A stretch of 64,000 nucleotides of DNA from Parabacteroides sp. (GTDB lineage Bacteria; Bacteroidota; Bacteroidia; Bacteroidales; Tannerellaceae): positions 501,469 to 565,468 of the forward strand of contig DXVO01000023.1 in NCBI GenBank assembly GCA_019417325.1, read 5' to 3'. The translations under genes were made by a program, and so were the position numbers. The notes beneath the pieces are model-generated. The model had not been told where the DNA came from. It saw nothing but the letters and a program-made list of their open reading frames with translations, and ran no database searches. Every line of letters starts with the position of its first letter. The first letter of the stretch is position 1. Shown here piece after piece: positions 15,870-25,306 of this stretch.

Positions 15870-16712
15870 TTAATTACTTGCCTTATGTACTGTAAGTTGT
15901 GGGAATGGGAAATCTATACCTTGAGCATTAAATGTTTCGTATATAGCCTTATTCATATCGAAATATACATTCCAATAGTCACCACTGTTTACCCATGCAC
16001 GCACTACGACATTTACACTACTATCCGCCAAAGCATGTAAAGCAATAAAAGGAGCTGGATCTTTCAGGACGCGGGCATCTCCATCCAAAAGCGATTCTAT
16101 CACCCCCTTTGCTTTTTCAAAATCTTCTCCGTAATCTATCCCGATAATCCATTCAACACGGCGGGTTGGCAGATTACTGAAATTCGTAACTACTCCACTG
16201 CTTAACGAACCGTTCGGAATATAAATCATCTTATTATCGGCAGTATTCAGGATTGTATGAAATATCTGTATTTCTTTTACAGTTCCGCCTACACTTTGCG
16301 ATTCGATATAATCTCCCACTCTATAGGGTTTGAATAACAGGATTATCAATCCTCCGGCAAAGTTTGCCAGGTTTCCGCTCAATGCCATACCGATAGCCAC
16401 ACCGGCAGAGGCAAGTAATGCAGCAAAAGAGGTAGTCTGCACCCCTAGGGCACCTACAACCGAGATTATCAATAAGACAGTCAAAACCACATTAACCAGA
16501 CTGCCAACAAAAGTTTTTACCGATGAATCAATATCACGCTTGCTCAACAGACGTTTTACAAGTTTGTTCAGCAAATTAATAACGAAACGTCCGATAATAA
16601 AAACTAAAAGGGCTTTTACAATAGTCCACCCCAAATCCGCCCCCTGCGAGACAAGGGAGTTAATCACTTTTTCCAGCTTTGTGCTGGCTTCCACTGCTGC
16701 TAATAGTATCAT
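15870..16712 (-). CDS. mscS: Small-conductance mechanosensitive channel, MscS family
   Basis: A 280-residue inner-membrane channel that opens on membrane tension to release solutes during hypo-osmotic shock. There are three N-terminal hydrophobic segments (about 25-50, 65-90, 93-125). The pore-lining third one has the glycine/alanine-rich pattern of MscS (AALLASAGVAIGMALSGNLANFAGG). The cytoplasmic beta domain follows (PYRVGDYIESQSVGGTVKEI; YIPNGSLSSGVVTNFS). Length fits E. coli MscS (286 residues). The -7 box at 16790-16797 supports transcription from the shared divergent region with the TPR gene. Confidence 0.93.
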   Translation of the reverse strand: MILLAAVEASTKLEKVINSLVSQGADLGWTIVKALLVFIIGRFVINLLNKLVKRLLSKRDIDSSVKTFVGSLVNVVLTVLLIISVVGALGVQTTSFAALLASAGVAIGMALSGNLANFAGGLIILLFKPYRVGDYIESQSVGGTVKEIQIFHTILNTADNKMIYIPNGSLSSGVVTNFSNLPTRRVEWIIGIDYGEDFEKAKGVIESLLDGDARVLKDPAPFIALHALADSSVNVVVRAWVNSGDYWNVYFDMNKAIYETFNAQGIDFPFPQLTVHKASN

Positions 16713-16789
16713 AATTAAAAATTTAGTATTTAGAAATGTCTATATAGTTAAATAACAATCCTCCCCACAAAAAGTATTACAAAGTGTAG

Positions 16790-16797
16790 CAAAGGTA
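16790..16797 (-). promoter_or_regulatory. Bacteroides-type -7 element for mscS
   Basis: Minus-strand TACCTTTG, about 78 bp upstream of the mscS start. Confidence 0.5.
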
Positions 16798-16837
16798 TAA
16801 AGTTTTTTTAATCTGTTAAAGAACTGATTTTATTATG

Positions 16838-16845
16838 TAGTTTTG
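16838..16845 (+). promoter_or_regulatory. Bacteroides-type -7 element for the TPR gene
   Basis: TAGTTTTG, 33 bp upstream of the ATG at 16879. Confidence 0.5.
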
Positions 16846-16878
16846 CAGCTAGTCAAATAACATCTTAATGAGCATCTT

Positions 16879-17700
16879 ATGAGGGTATTCCTTATTTTTA
16901 TAGGCATGTTGCTGTTCGTTGGAAACAGCTTTGCACAATCCTACGAAGAACTGGTAAAAAAAAGTTATGATTTTCTAGACAAAAAAGATTTGGTTTCTGC
17001 AGAAGAAAGCCTGAAAGCTGCTATGCGCAAAGAACCAGCCAACCCGCTTAATTACGCTTTGCTGACTAATCTGGGAACAATACAACGCAGGCAGGGAAAA
17101 TTGGAAGAAGCACTTCTCTCTTATTCTTCTGCTTTAAGCGGTCACACTTCCAATGTTACCATTTTAGAAAACCGTGCCTCCCTTTATACGGAACTGGGTG
17201 AAGCAGAAAAAGCACTGAGTGATTATAACACGCTATTAATTGCAGAACCAACCCATCAGGAAGCCTTGTATTGCCGTGGATTGATTTATATCCAACTGAA
17301 AAATTATATGTGGGCTGAACAGGACTTCGACAAGATATTGGAGATAAATGAAAAATCAGTCCGTGCCCGTCTGGGACATGCCATTCTTGAAAAAGCACGT
17401 GGCAATTATACCGAAAGTGAGAAAATATATAATTACCTGATTAAGGAAATGCCTCGCGACTGGGTTTTATATGAAGGACGTGCTGACCTGTATTTTATGA
17501 TGGGAAAGAACTCCCGCGCAATGGCTGATATTGAAAAAGTATTTGCCGAAAGCGAACCCAGTGCCTCCCTATACGTATTACGGGGAAAAATCAAATTATC
17601 CCAATACGAAAAAGAACGTGCCATCCTCGACTTTGAAAAGGCTGCTTCCATGGGATACGATAAGACGACTATTGATGAGCTAATGAAATTAACGAAATAA
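16879..17700 (+). CDS. Periplasmic tetratricopeptide repeat protein
   Basis: A 273-residue protein with a cleavable signal peptide (VGNSFAQS, cleavage near residue 20) followed by about six tandem TPR units, recognisable from repeats such as NLGTIQRRQGKLEEALLSYSSAL and ALYCRGLIYIQLKNYMWAEQDFDKIL. TPR arrays are protein-protein scaffolds; no enzymatic domain is present and the partner is unknown. It has its own promoter-like element and converges with the hybrid two-component gene, 40 bp away. Confidence 0.85.
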   Translation: MRVFLIFIGMLLFVGNSFAQSYEELVKKSYDFLDKKDLVSAEESLKAAMRKEPANPLNYALLTNLGTIQRRQGKLEEALLSYSSALSGHTSNVTILENRASLYTELGEAEKALSDYNTLLIAEPTHQEALYCRGLIYIQLKNYMWAEQDFDKILEINEKSVRARLGHAILEKARGNYTESEKIYNYLIKEMPRDWVLYEGRADLYFMMGKNSRAMADIEKVFAESEPSASLYVLRGKIKLSQYEKERAILDFEKAASMGYDKTTIDELMKLTK

Positions 17701-17740
17701 AAACACCCCGTAAAAAAGTCTGCCATTACAGTCGTATCTC

Positions 17741-20700
17741 CTAAATATAACGGGAGGGAGATACTCCGAATTGGTTTGTAAAATGTTTACGGAACGTATT
17801 TACATCATTATAACCAACCATTTCGGCAATTTCTTGAACCGAATATTTTTTTTGTATAATCAATGATGCAGCCTTACTCATGCGTATGCTACGGATTGCT
17901 TCAATAATTGACAAATTACTTTGTTGCTTCATTTTTCTGTATAGTGTCGGCTGACTGAGATTCAGTAATTCAGCCAGCATCTTTGCACTAAAATCAGGAT
18001 TAGTAAGGTTTGCTTCAACAATACAAATAACCTGCTGCATAAAAGGACCAGTCTGTTCTTCGCCATCCGAATTCTCGGCCGTATGTTTTAGCATCAACGT
18101 TTTGGTATAGATTCGTTTTAATTGCTTACGCATATAAATCAGATTTTCAACTTTAGCCTTGAGTATTTCGGGGTTAAACGGTTTCATAAGATAATCATCC
18201 ACCCCTATTCGAAGGCCTTTCAACAAATCTTCTTCTTCCGCTTTAGCTGTAAGCATTATAATAGGGATATGTGAAGTTTGCAAATTACTCCGGATTTCCA
18301 TACAACAAATAAAACCATCTTTAACAGGCATCATGATGTCTGATATTATCAAATCCGGAATTTCATCAATTGCAATTCTTACTCCCTCATCGCCATTGCA
18401 GGCTTCCAATACCTGATAATCCTTATTAAATAGTGTATGGATGTATTTTCTTATTTCATCATTGTCCTCCACTATTAATAACTTCTTATATGAATTAGTT
18501 TCCATTGTTTTATCTCGTAACTGCGGCACATAAAAAGTTTCATTTTCTTTTGGTTTCACTACATTTTCAACCCATTCACATTCGTCATCTTTAAAATGTT
18601 CTTTTCCTATCGGAAGATAAAGAGTAAATTTTGCTCCTTTGCCCGGGGAACTATCCAATACGACTTGCCCATGATGAATATTCATCGTATTCTTAACGAT
18701 ACGTAATCCTATGCCCACCTTGGTAGAAAATGAGGGGTCATTTTTACCTGTTATAAAGGAATCAAAAATACGTTCTTGTAAATCTTCTGCTATTCCCGGA
18801 CCATTATCGGTAACAGAAATCAAACAAAACATTTTCCCGTCCACTTCTTTTTCTTCCAGTGAAACCTCGATTATTCCACAGGGAGGAGTATACTTAAAAG
18901 CATTTGAAAGCAAATTTTTCAAGGCCGATTCCATTTTAGCAGCATCAATCCAAAGTTCGAGAAACTGTATACCAGAGTTCAGGACATACTTAGTTTTTTT
19001 TATTTCTGCCATATGCTTAAAAGAATTCATCACCTGTTTAACCAAAGCAACAATCTCCACTTTAGACAGACTTAAGTGAACCATACCTGCCTCTATTTTC
19101 TGAACATACAAAAGTTGGTTCACCAGAAAAAACAACGAAGATGCATTATTATAAACCAAAGAAAGTTTATCCTGTAATATCTGTGGAAAGCGTTCCGTCT
19201 GTAAAAGTTCTTGTAAAGGCGAAAGGATTAATGTTAGCGGCGTACGAAGCTCATGGGATACATTTGTAAAGAAGTTTTCTCTTTCCAAGCTGATCTGTTT
19301 CTCTTTTTCTCTCTCCAAATTAACAATAAGCAACTCGTGTTTCAACCGTTCTTCCTGAGCCAAACGCATCTGCTTCCTTTTCAGGTGTTTTATCAGGTAA
19401 TAGACTATAATAACAGCAATAATAAATATCAACAGCCCGAACCAAAAAGTCTCATACCAATAAGGTAAAATTTTTATCGCTATAGAAGTTATATCTCCGC
19501 TGGAGCCATCAGGGAAAATACTCCTAACTTCAAAAATATATTCACCTCGGGGTAAATTAGTATATGAAACTTTTTCACCATCACCAGCCACTAACCAATC
19601 AGCCTGGGCAGGAGTAAGTCGATAACCATATTTCTGTAATTCCTCCGAATAAGTCAAATTACTGAACATCAGCGAGAAGTTATTATTGGTTGCAGTTAGT
19701 GTAAATTTTTTAGTATAGGGAATACCTTTCTTAAGGATAATCTGCCCATTCACTTTTTGTCCGATTCCAACATGTTTATTATCAACTTCCAACTGTGTGA
19801 TAACAACCTTGTTGGAAAGGTAATCATTCATAGCCTTATCTGGTAGAAAATAAGTTATATTTTTATTATTCCCCCAAAACAGATAATCCTTATAAAGCAT
19901 TACTGAACGGTTATTTCCTGATACATAATAATTATAAAAAAGTTTCTGGTGTTTGCTGTAACGTGAAACACTGGAGTTGGAACCTAGCCAAAGATGCCCT
20001 TTCGAATCTTCACTAATACAACCTATAAAATTACTGCTCAATCCGTTATGAGTCGTAAAAAAATTCTCAATCGTATCTGAAGACAAGTCCATTATACCAA
20101 ATCCGTCGGCAAAACCAATATATAGCTTCCCGTCAGAAGAAGCAAAAAGAGAACGGACATCTCTTGCTGGGATATTTGCTTGCTTCTCAAAGCCGGATTG
20201 TAGTATATTCTCCGAAAAACAGAATTTTTTAAGTCCATATGATGTTCCCAACCACAGGCATCTACCAGGAATCTCTACCATTGTCCGTATTATACCTGAA
20301 TGTGCCGGATAATGTTTAAATAATTTTGTTGCAGGATCAAAAAGTAATAAACCATTGGAGGTTCCTAACCATAAGCGTTCCTGACTGTCGAATACTAAAG
20401 CCCAGACAGAGCCTGTCCAATGTAAACCGTCAGCCAAACGAATAGGAAGGACTGTTACTTGCTCAGTATCCGAATGATACCAGATCAATTCGGACTGGCT
20501 ATTTCCAAACCACAAATCTCCTTTTTTATCAGAAGTAACACATAAAACCGTATTTCCTGTTCCGGATAATATTGATTTAAATGATAAATAAGACTGAGGA
20601 TCAAACGGTTCTGAACTTCTCAAGATACCTTTATGAAATGAAGCCAACCAGATACGTTGTTTCTTATCGGTTGCCATTCCGCAAATCTCATTATGGGTAT

Positions 20701-21763
20701 CCTGATGAAATCGTTTATAAAACTGTTTACGAAGGTCTGAGGCATAAACACCACCTCCTTGTGTCCCGACCCAGATAATTCCTTCAGGATCATAATAAGC
20801 AGAGATCATCCGGGTTTCTAAATTCCGATGTAATTGTGAAGCTGTATTATTATAAACTTTTGTAATAAGATGAGTAGGATTGTCTTTATCCGGCACAAGT
20901 ACTGTATACCCGTTCCATGTCGCTACAAAATAATGTTCACTACTAAGGGGGACCACTTGATAGACATCTCCATGTGACAATGTCCGGTCCTTATCCTCCG
21001 GATTATAACTATATTGGCTATAAGTACCAGATTTCAAATTATAACAAATCACTCCATCAACCCAAGTCGCGATCCATATGCACCCTTCTGAATATAAAAG
21101 ATTTACGATATGAATCTTGCCATCTTTAAACTGATCAATCTTACCTATTATATGAAATGTAGCCGGATCAAATGTAATAATATTCCCCTTTTCTGTTCCG
21201 ATATAAATTATACCTTCTGGGGACTGGCAAAAAGCCATGTAATCAGTATCGCTCCCAGCCAAATTGGGGAACTCCTTTTCTACTTTCAGGTTAACCTCTG
21301 TTATATTACCTCCTTTATCCGTCTTGTAATCAATCAGGACAAAAGAAAGAACATCGGGTGAAATAGACCAAAAAGACGAATCATCTTGCATAAGTATGTC
21401 CTGAACTCTGGTACATTTTTCAGCGCCCCGGACTGGTATAAAACGTTCCATCCGTCGGTCGAAACAAAACAATCGCCTGTCGGCTATTACCCAAAGCAAA
21501 CCGTTTTCCGTTTCATTTATATGAAGCACCTTCATATAAAGACTGTCTAAACTGAAATTCTTAATATTTTTCCCGTCATACCGACTCAGCCCGTTATCCG
21601 TACCGAACCACATAAAACCGTCCCGATCCTTATGAATGCAAGAGACTGTATTATCAGCCAGTCCATTCTGCATCGTAAGTATCCGGATATCTTTTTCAAA
21701 AAAAGCATAACCTGGTAAGCTATAAAATATGACAAATAATATGACTATAATAGATTTCCTCAT
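17741..21763 (-). CDS. Hybrid two-component system regulator (HTCS) of the glycan locus
   Basis: A 1340-residue one-protein sensor and transcription factor. Domain order: signal peptide (1-22), periplasmic two-component propeller repeats (about 25-690; NGLADNTVSCIHKDRDGFMWFGTDNGLSRYDG is typical), Y_Y_Y domain (about 700-770), one membrane helix (FWFGLLIFIIAVIIVYYLI), histidine kinase with phospho-acceptor His in NVSHELRTPL (about residue 837) and ATP-binding NLLSNAFKYTP and DNGPGI, receiver domain with Asp in LIISDIMMP (about 1141), and a C-terminal AraC-type helix-turn-helix (about 1255-1340). The ATG at 21763 begins the signal peptide; the upstream ATG at 21811 adds only a basic stretch. 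It is divergent from susC and should sense a breakdown product of the target glycan. Confidence 0.95.
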   Translation of the reverse strand: MRKSIIVILFVIFYSLPGYAFFEKDIRILTMQNGLADNTVSCIHKDRDGFMWFGTDNGLSRYDGKNIKNFSLDSLYMKVLHINETENGLLWVIADRRLFCFDRRMERFIPVRGAEKCTRVQDILMQDDSSFWSISPDVLSFVLIDYKTDKGGNITEVNLKVEKEFPNLAGSDTDYMAFCQSPEGIIYIGTEKGNIITFDPATFHIIGKIDQFKDGKIHIVNLLYSEGCIWIATWVDGVICYNLKSGTYSQYSYNPEDKDRTLSHGDVYQVVPLSSEHYFVATWNGYTVLVPDKDNPTHLITKVYNNTASQLHRNLETRMISAYYDPEGIIWVGTQGGGVYASDLRKQFYKRFHQDTHNEICGMATDKKQRIWLASFHKGILRSSEPFDPQSYLSFKSILSGTGNTVLCVTSDKKGDLWFGNSQSELIWYHSDTEQVTVLPIRLADGLHWTGSVWALVFDSQERLWLGTSNGLLLFDPATKLFKHYPAHSGIIRTMVEIPGRCLWLGTSYGLKKFCFSENILQSGFEKQANIPARDVRSLFASSDGKLYIGFADGFGIMDLSSDTIENFFTTHNGLSSNFIGCISEDSKGHLWLGSNSSVSRYSKHQKLFYNYYVSGNNRSVMLYKDYLFWGNNKNITYFLPDKAMNDYLSNKVVITQLEVDNKHVGIGQKVNGQIILKKGIPYTKKFTLTATNNNFSLMFSNLTYSEELQKYGYRLTPAQADWLVAGDGEKVSYTNLPRGEYIFEVRSIFPDGSSGDITSIAIKILPYWYETFWFGLLIFIIAVIIVYYLIKHLKRKQMRLAQEERLKHELLIVNLEREKEKQISLERENFFTNVSHELRTPLTLILSPLQELLQTERFPQILQDKLSLVYNNASSLFFLVNQLLYVQKIEAGMVHLSLSKVEIVALVKQVMNSFKHMAEIKKTKYVLNSGIQFLELWIDAAKMESALKNLLSNAFKYTPPCGIIEVSLEEKEVDGKMFCLISVTDNGPGIAEDLQERIFDSFITGKNDPSFSTKVGIGLRIVKNTMNIHHGQVVLDSSPGKGAKFTLYLPIGKEHFKDDECEWVENVVKPKENETFYVPQLRDKTMETNSYKKLLIVEDNDEIRKYIHTLFNKDYQVLEACNGDEGVRIAIDEIPDLIISDIMMPVKDGFICCMEIRSNLQTSHIPIIMLTAKAEEEDLLKGLRIGVDDYLMKPFNPEILKAKVENLIYMRKQLKRIYTKTLMLKHTAENSDGEEQTGPFMQQVICIVEANLTNPDFSAKMLAELLNLSQPTLYRKMKQQSNLSIIEAIRSIRMSKAASLIIQKKYSVQEIAEMVGYNDVNTFRKHFTNQFGVSPSRYI

Positions 21764-21876
21764 TGGCGAATTAACAGATCTATTCCTGAGAAGTAATATG
21801 ATCTTATGCAAAGAAACAAAAAAGAAAGAAAGTATATATCACTAAATAAAAGAAAAACCAGCCAAACCACACAATT

Positions 21877-21976
21877 GAATGAAACACCCACTATCTGTGA
21901 ATAAAACACCAAGTATACTGATTTGCAGCAAGTAAAATAAATAAAACACCCGCTGTTAATGAATAAAACACTCACT
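21877..21976 (+). promoter_or_regulatory. Four direct repeats upstream of susC, candidate HTCS operator
   Basis: Copies of GAATAAAACACCCACT (one to three changes each) lie at 21877, 21899, 21939 and 21961. Within each pair the copies are 22 bp apart, about two helical turns, and the last copy reaches the -33 region of the susC promoter, the usual place for an AraC-type activator. Confidence 0.65.
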
Positions 21977-21997
21977 GGGCTATTCAGGCATACCCAA

Positions 21998-22005
21998 TAC
22001 TTTTG
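21998..22005 (+). promoter_or_regulatory. Bacteroides-type -7 element of the susC operon
   Basis: TACTTTTG, 52 bp upstream of the chosen susC start; there is no good -33 TTTG, consistent with an activator-dependent promoter. Confidence 0.55.
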
Positions 22006-22056
22006 TTTTTAAAATTATTCAAAATTAGTATTCACAACCTTAAAACTAAAAAAGGA

Positions 22057-25000
22057 ATGAAGAAAAGAGTCACATTATTAATTGCACTGCTGATGACCAG
22101 TATATCTTATATATACGCACAGCAGCTGACCATTACTGGTACTGTTATTGATAAAGGTCTGGGTGATCCGGTTATCGGAGCAACCGTCCTGGTACAAGGA
22201 ACCACCAATGGAACTGTTACCGATATGGACGGTAAGTTTTCCATACAAGCTTCAAAAGGAGATATATTACATGTTTCCTACATCGGTTACAAACCTCAAA
22301 CTGTCAAAATCGACGGTACACAGAAAGTTCTTACCATCCAATTGGGTGAAGATACACAGGCACTGGATGAAGTTGTTGTTGTTGGTTTCGGTACACAAAA
22401 AAAAGTAAACCTGACAGGGGCTGTATCCACTGTCGATACAAAAGTACTGGAATCACGCCCAGTTGCTCAGGTAGGACAAGCATTACAAGGTGTTGTTCCC
22501 GGCTTGAACCTATCGCTCAACAATCAGGGTGGAGCATTAGGCAATGCTTTAAAAGTGAATATCCGTGGTACAGGTACAATCGGCGAAGGTTCGAATGATG
22601 CTCCGTTGATCCTTATCGACGGTATAGAAGGTGATATGAATGCATTGAACCCGGATGATATAGAAAATATTTCCGTATTGAAAGATGCGGCCGCATCCAG
22701 TATTTACGGTTCGCGTGCACCGTTCGGTGTAATCCTTATCACAACTAAAAGCGGAAAGAGCGGAAAAACACAGGTTACCTATAATAACAGTTTCCGCTGG
22801 TCTACCGCGACCAATCTTCCGGATATGATGGATTCCTACACATTTGCAAAGTATTTCAATGCAGCTGCACTAAACAGCGGGCAGGATCCTGTTTTCAATG
22901 AAGAAACAATGGGTCGTATCATCGCTTATCAAAAAGGGGAAATCTCAACTACAACTGTCCCTAATCCTGGTAACGGGATGTTTGAATTCAACCAAAAAGC
23001 CAACGACAACCAAAACTGGGCACGTAACCATTTTAAGACTGGTTTTACCCAGGAACATAATGTTAATGTAAGTGGCGGTACCGAAAAGTTGACTTACTTT
23101 ATGTCGGGAGCTTTCATGGACCAAGGCGGTAATATGCGTTACGGCGATGACGACTTCAAACGTATGAATGCTTCGGCTAAAATCAACTCAAAAGTAAACA
23201 ATTGGTTGCAAATCGGTTTAAGTACCCGTTTCATCCGCGAAGAACTGAATCGTCCGACATACGCTAATGATGATCCGGACAATACGGTAAATGGCATCGA
23301 TGTGGGTCTATATTACCACGATATCTCACGTACCTGGCCAACAATGCCATTCAAAGATCCGAACGGACATTATATGCGTAACTCCAAGATCATTCAAATC
23401 GAAGACGGAGGACGCTACAAACGCAGAAAAGACATTATTTATACACAGGCCAACATAACTATCACCCCTCTAAAAGATTGGAATATCCGCGGGGACATAA
23501 GTCTGAAAGCCGAACATATAAACAAAGACGAAAACCTGGCTAAAATCTATGAATGGAACTCAAAGAACGAACCGGTTCCTTTGGCATTTGCCGGTAGCTA
23601 TGGCCCCGGTGCAACCTATGCATGGTCTTCCGCACAGGACAACAATCTACTGACAACCAGCTTGTATACCGATTACTTCAAGTCGTTCAACAAAAACAAC
23701 TTCAAGATAATGGTCGGTTTCAATACTGAACTCTACAAACAGAACTATGTATATGCCAAACGTGACGATGTGATTAGCGATGAAGTTCCCAGTATCGATA
23801 CCAGCATGGGAAAAGATTATACTTCCGCAAACAAAAAGGAATGGGCAACTACCGGTTTCTTCGGACGTTTGAACTATGATTACGACGGCCGTTTCCTAGC
23901 TGAAGTCAATGTGCGTTATGACGGCTCTTCACGTTTTTTGCGTGATAAACGCTGGAATGTATTTCCTTCTTTCTCTTTGGGATACAACATCGCACGTGAA
24001 GGTTTCTGGGAAGATATTTCGGAATATGTCGGGACATTGAAGCCCCGCTTCTCATGGGGTAAGCTGGGTAACCAAAATACCAAAGAATTTTATCCGTTCT
24101 ATCCGGCTCAACCGCTTGGATTGAAAAATGGTAAATGGCTGATAGGAGGGCAACAACCGACTACAGCGACTGCTCCACTGATGGTCAGTGCCCTGATGAC
24201 ATGGGAAAAGATTACGACAACTAATATCGGTTTTGACTTTGGAGCCTTGAACAACCGCTTGACGGGTTCGTTTGAATGGTATATGAGAAGTACGGATGAT
24301 ATGGTCGGCCCTCCTGAAGAAAAATCATCTATCATCGGTATAGATAATGACAAGTTACCGCGTATTAACAATGCTGCCATGCAAAGCAAAGGTTGGGAAC
24401 TGGCTTTAACCTGGAGTGATCAGGTCGGCAAAGTAGGTTATACGGTAGGATTTACTTTGGCTGATGCCAGAACCAAGATCACCAAATATCCGAACGATGC
24501 CCAAATTATCGACCGTAAGAACTCTGACGGAAACATGGAATATGTTCCTTATAACGGAAGATATATGGGTGACATCTGGGGATTTGAAACGATAGGCATT
24601 GCAAAAACAGATAAAGAGATGCAAGACCATCTGGCTACAACCGACCAGTCACAGATCGGTAGTAAATGGGGTGCGGGCGATATCATGTATAAAGACCTCA
24701 ATGGTGACGGTAAGATTACGACAGGCTCCAATACGGTTGGAGACCCCGGAGACCGTAAAATCATCGGTAATGAAACCCCACGTTACCAGGTAGGTATCAC
24801 ATTAGGAGCCAACTGGAACGGTTTCGATTTCCGTGCGTTCTTCCAAGGTGTCTGTAAACGTGACATCTGGTTGGACGGCAACTTCTTCTGGGGAGCTGTT
24901 GACGGCGGTCTTTGGCAATCTATCGGATATAAAGAACATTTGGATTACTTCCGTTCGGATGGAAATGATATGGGAGCTAACTTGGACGCCTACTTCCCGA

Positions 25001-25293
25001 AACCCTATTTCGATAATAATGCAACAAAGAACCATAAAACACAATCTGGTTATCTGCAAAGTGCCGCCTACCTGCGCCTAAAGAACCTGTCGGTAGGTTA
25101 TACCGTGCCTGGCTACCTGACAGCAAAAGCCGGTCTGAGCAAAGTACGCGTATTTTTCTCCGGTGACAACCTGTTCACCATCTCATCTATCTTCGGTGTC
25201 TTCGATCCTGAAGCTGTAGGTGGAGCATTCGGTAATGGTAAAATCTATCCGCTTTCAAGAACACTGTCATGCGGAATAAATGTTTCATTTTAA
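22057..25293 (+). CDS. susC: SusC/RagA family TonB-linked outer-membrane transporter
   Basis: A 1078-residue TonB-dependent importer of oligosaccharides. Signal peptide (1-22), carboxypeptidase-like regulatory domain (about 24-100; ITGTVIDKGLGDPVIGATVLVQGTTNGTVTDMDG), TonB-box-like stretch (VVVGFGTQKK, about 107), plug (about 115-235, with the family signature SIYGSRAPFGVILITTK) and a 22-strand barrel ending in an aromatic residue. The ATG at 22057 is chosen because it starts the signal peptide; the in-frame ATG at 22003 lies over the -7 box. It is 13 bp upstream of susD, and the two products form a capture-and-import complex. Confidence 0.96.
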   Translation: MKKRVTLLIALLMTSISYIYAQQLTITGTVIDKGLGDPVIGATVLVQGTTNGTVTDMDGKFSIQASKGDILHVSYIGYKPQTVKIDGTQKVLTIQLGEDTQALDEVVVVGFGTQKKVNLTGAVSTVDTKVLESRPVAQVGQALQGVVPGLNLSLNNQGGALGNALKVNIRGTGTIGEGSNDAPLILIDGIEGDMNALNPDDIENISVLKDAAASSIYGSRAPFGVILITTKSGKSGKTQVTYNNSFRWSTATNLPDMMDSYTFAKYFNAAALNSGQDPVFNEETMGRIIAYQKGEISTTTVPNPGNGMFEFNQKANDNQNWARNHFKTGFTQEHNVNVSGGTEKLTYFMSGAFMDQGGNMRYGDDDFKRMNASAKINSKVNNWLQIGLSTRFIREELNRPTYANDDPDNTVNGIDVGLYYHDISRTWPTMPFKDPNGHYMRNSKIIQIEDGGRYKRRKDIIYTQANITITPLKDWNIRGDISLKAEHINKDENLAKIYEWNSKNEPVPLAFAGSYGPGATYAWSSAQDNNLLTTSLYTDYFKSFNKNNFKIMVGFNTELYKQNYVYAKRDDVISDEVPSIDTSMGKDYTSANKKEWATTGFFGRLNYDYDGRFLAEVNVRYDGSSRFLRDKRWNVFPSFSLGYNIAREGFWEDISEYVGTLKPRFSWGKLGNQNTKEFYPFYPAQPLGLKNGKWLIGGQQPTTATAPLMVSALMTWEKITTTNIGFDFGALNNRLTGSFEWYMRSTDDMVGPPEEKSSIIGIDNDKLPRINNAAMQSKGWELALTWSDQVGKVGYTVGFTLADARTKITKYPNDAQIIDRKNSDGNMEYVPYNGRYMGDIWGFETIGIAKTDKEMQDHLATTDQSQIGSKWGAGDIMYKDLNGDGKITTGSNTVGDPGDRKIIGNETPRYQVGITLGANWNGFDFRAFFQGVCKRDIWLDGNFFWGAVDGGLWQSIGYKEHLDYFRSDGNDMGANLDAYFPKPYFDNNATKNHKTQSGYLQSAAYLRLKNLSVGYTVPGYLTAKAGLSKVRVFFSGDNLFTISSIFGVFDPEAVGGAFGNGKIYPLSRTLSCGINVSF

Positions 25294-25306
25294 CAATTAA
25301 AGCATC

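Noticed and set aside
15771..16040. Plus-strand open frame of 89 codons
   Set aside because: It crosses the palindromic terminator and the antisense end of mscS.
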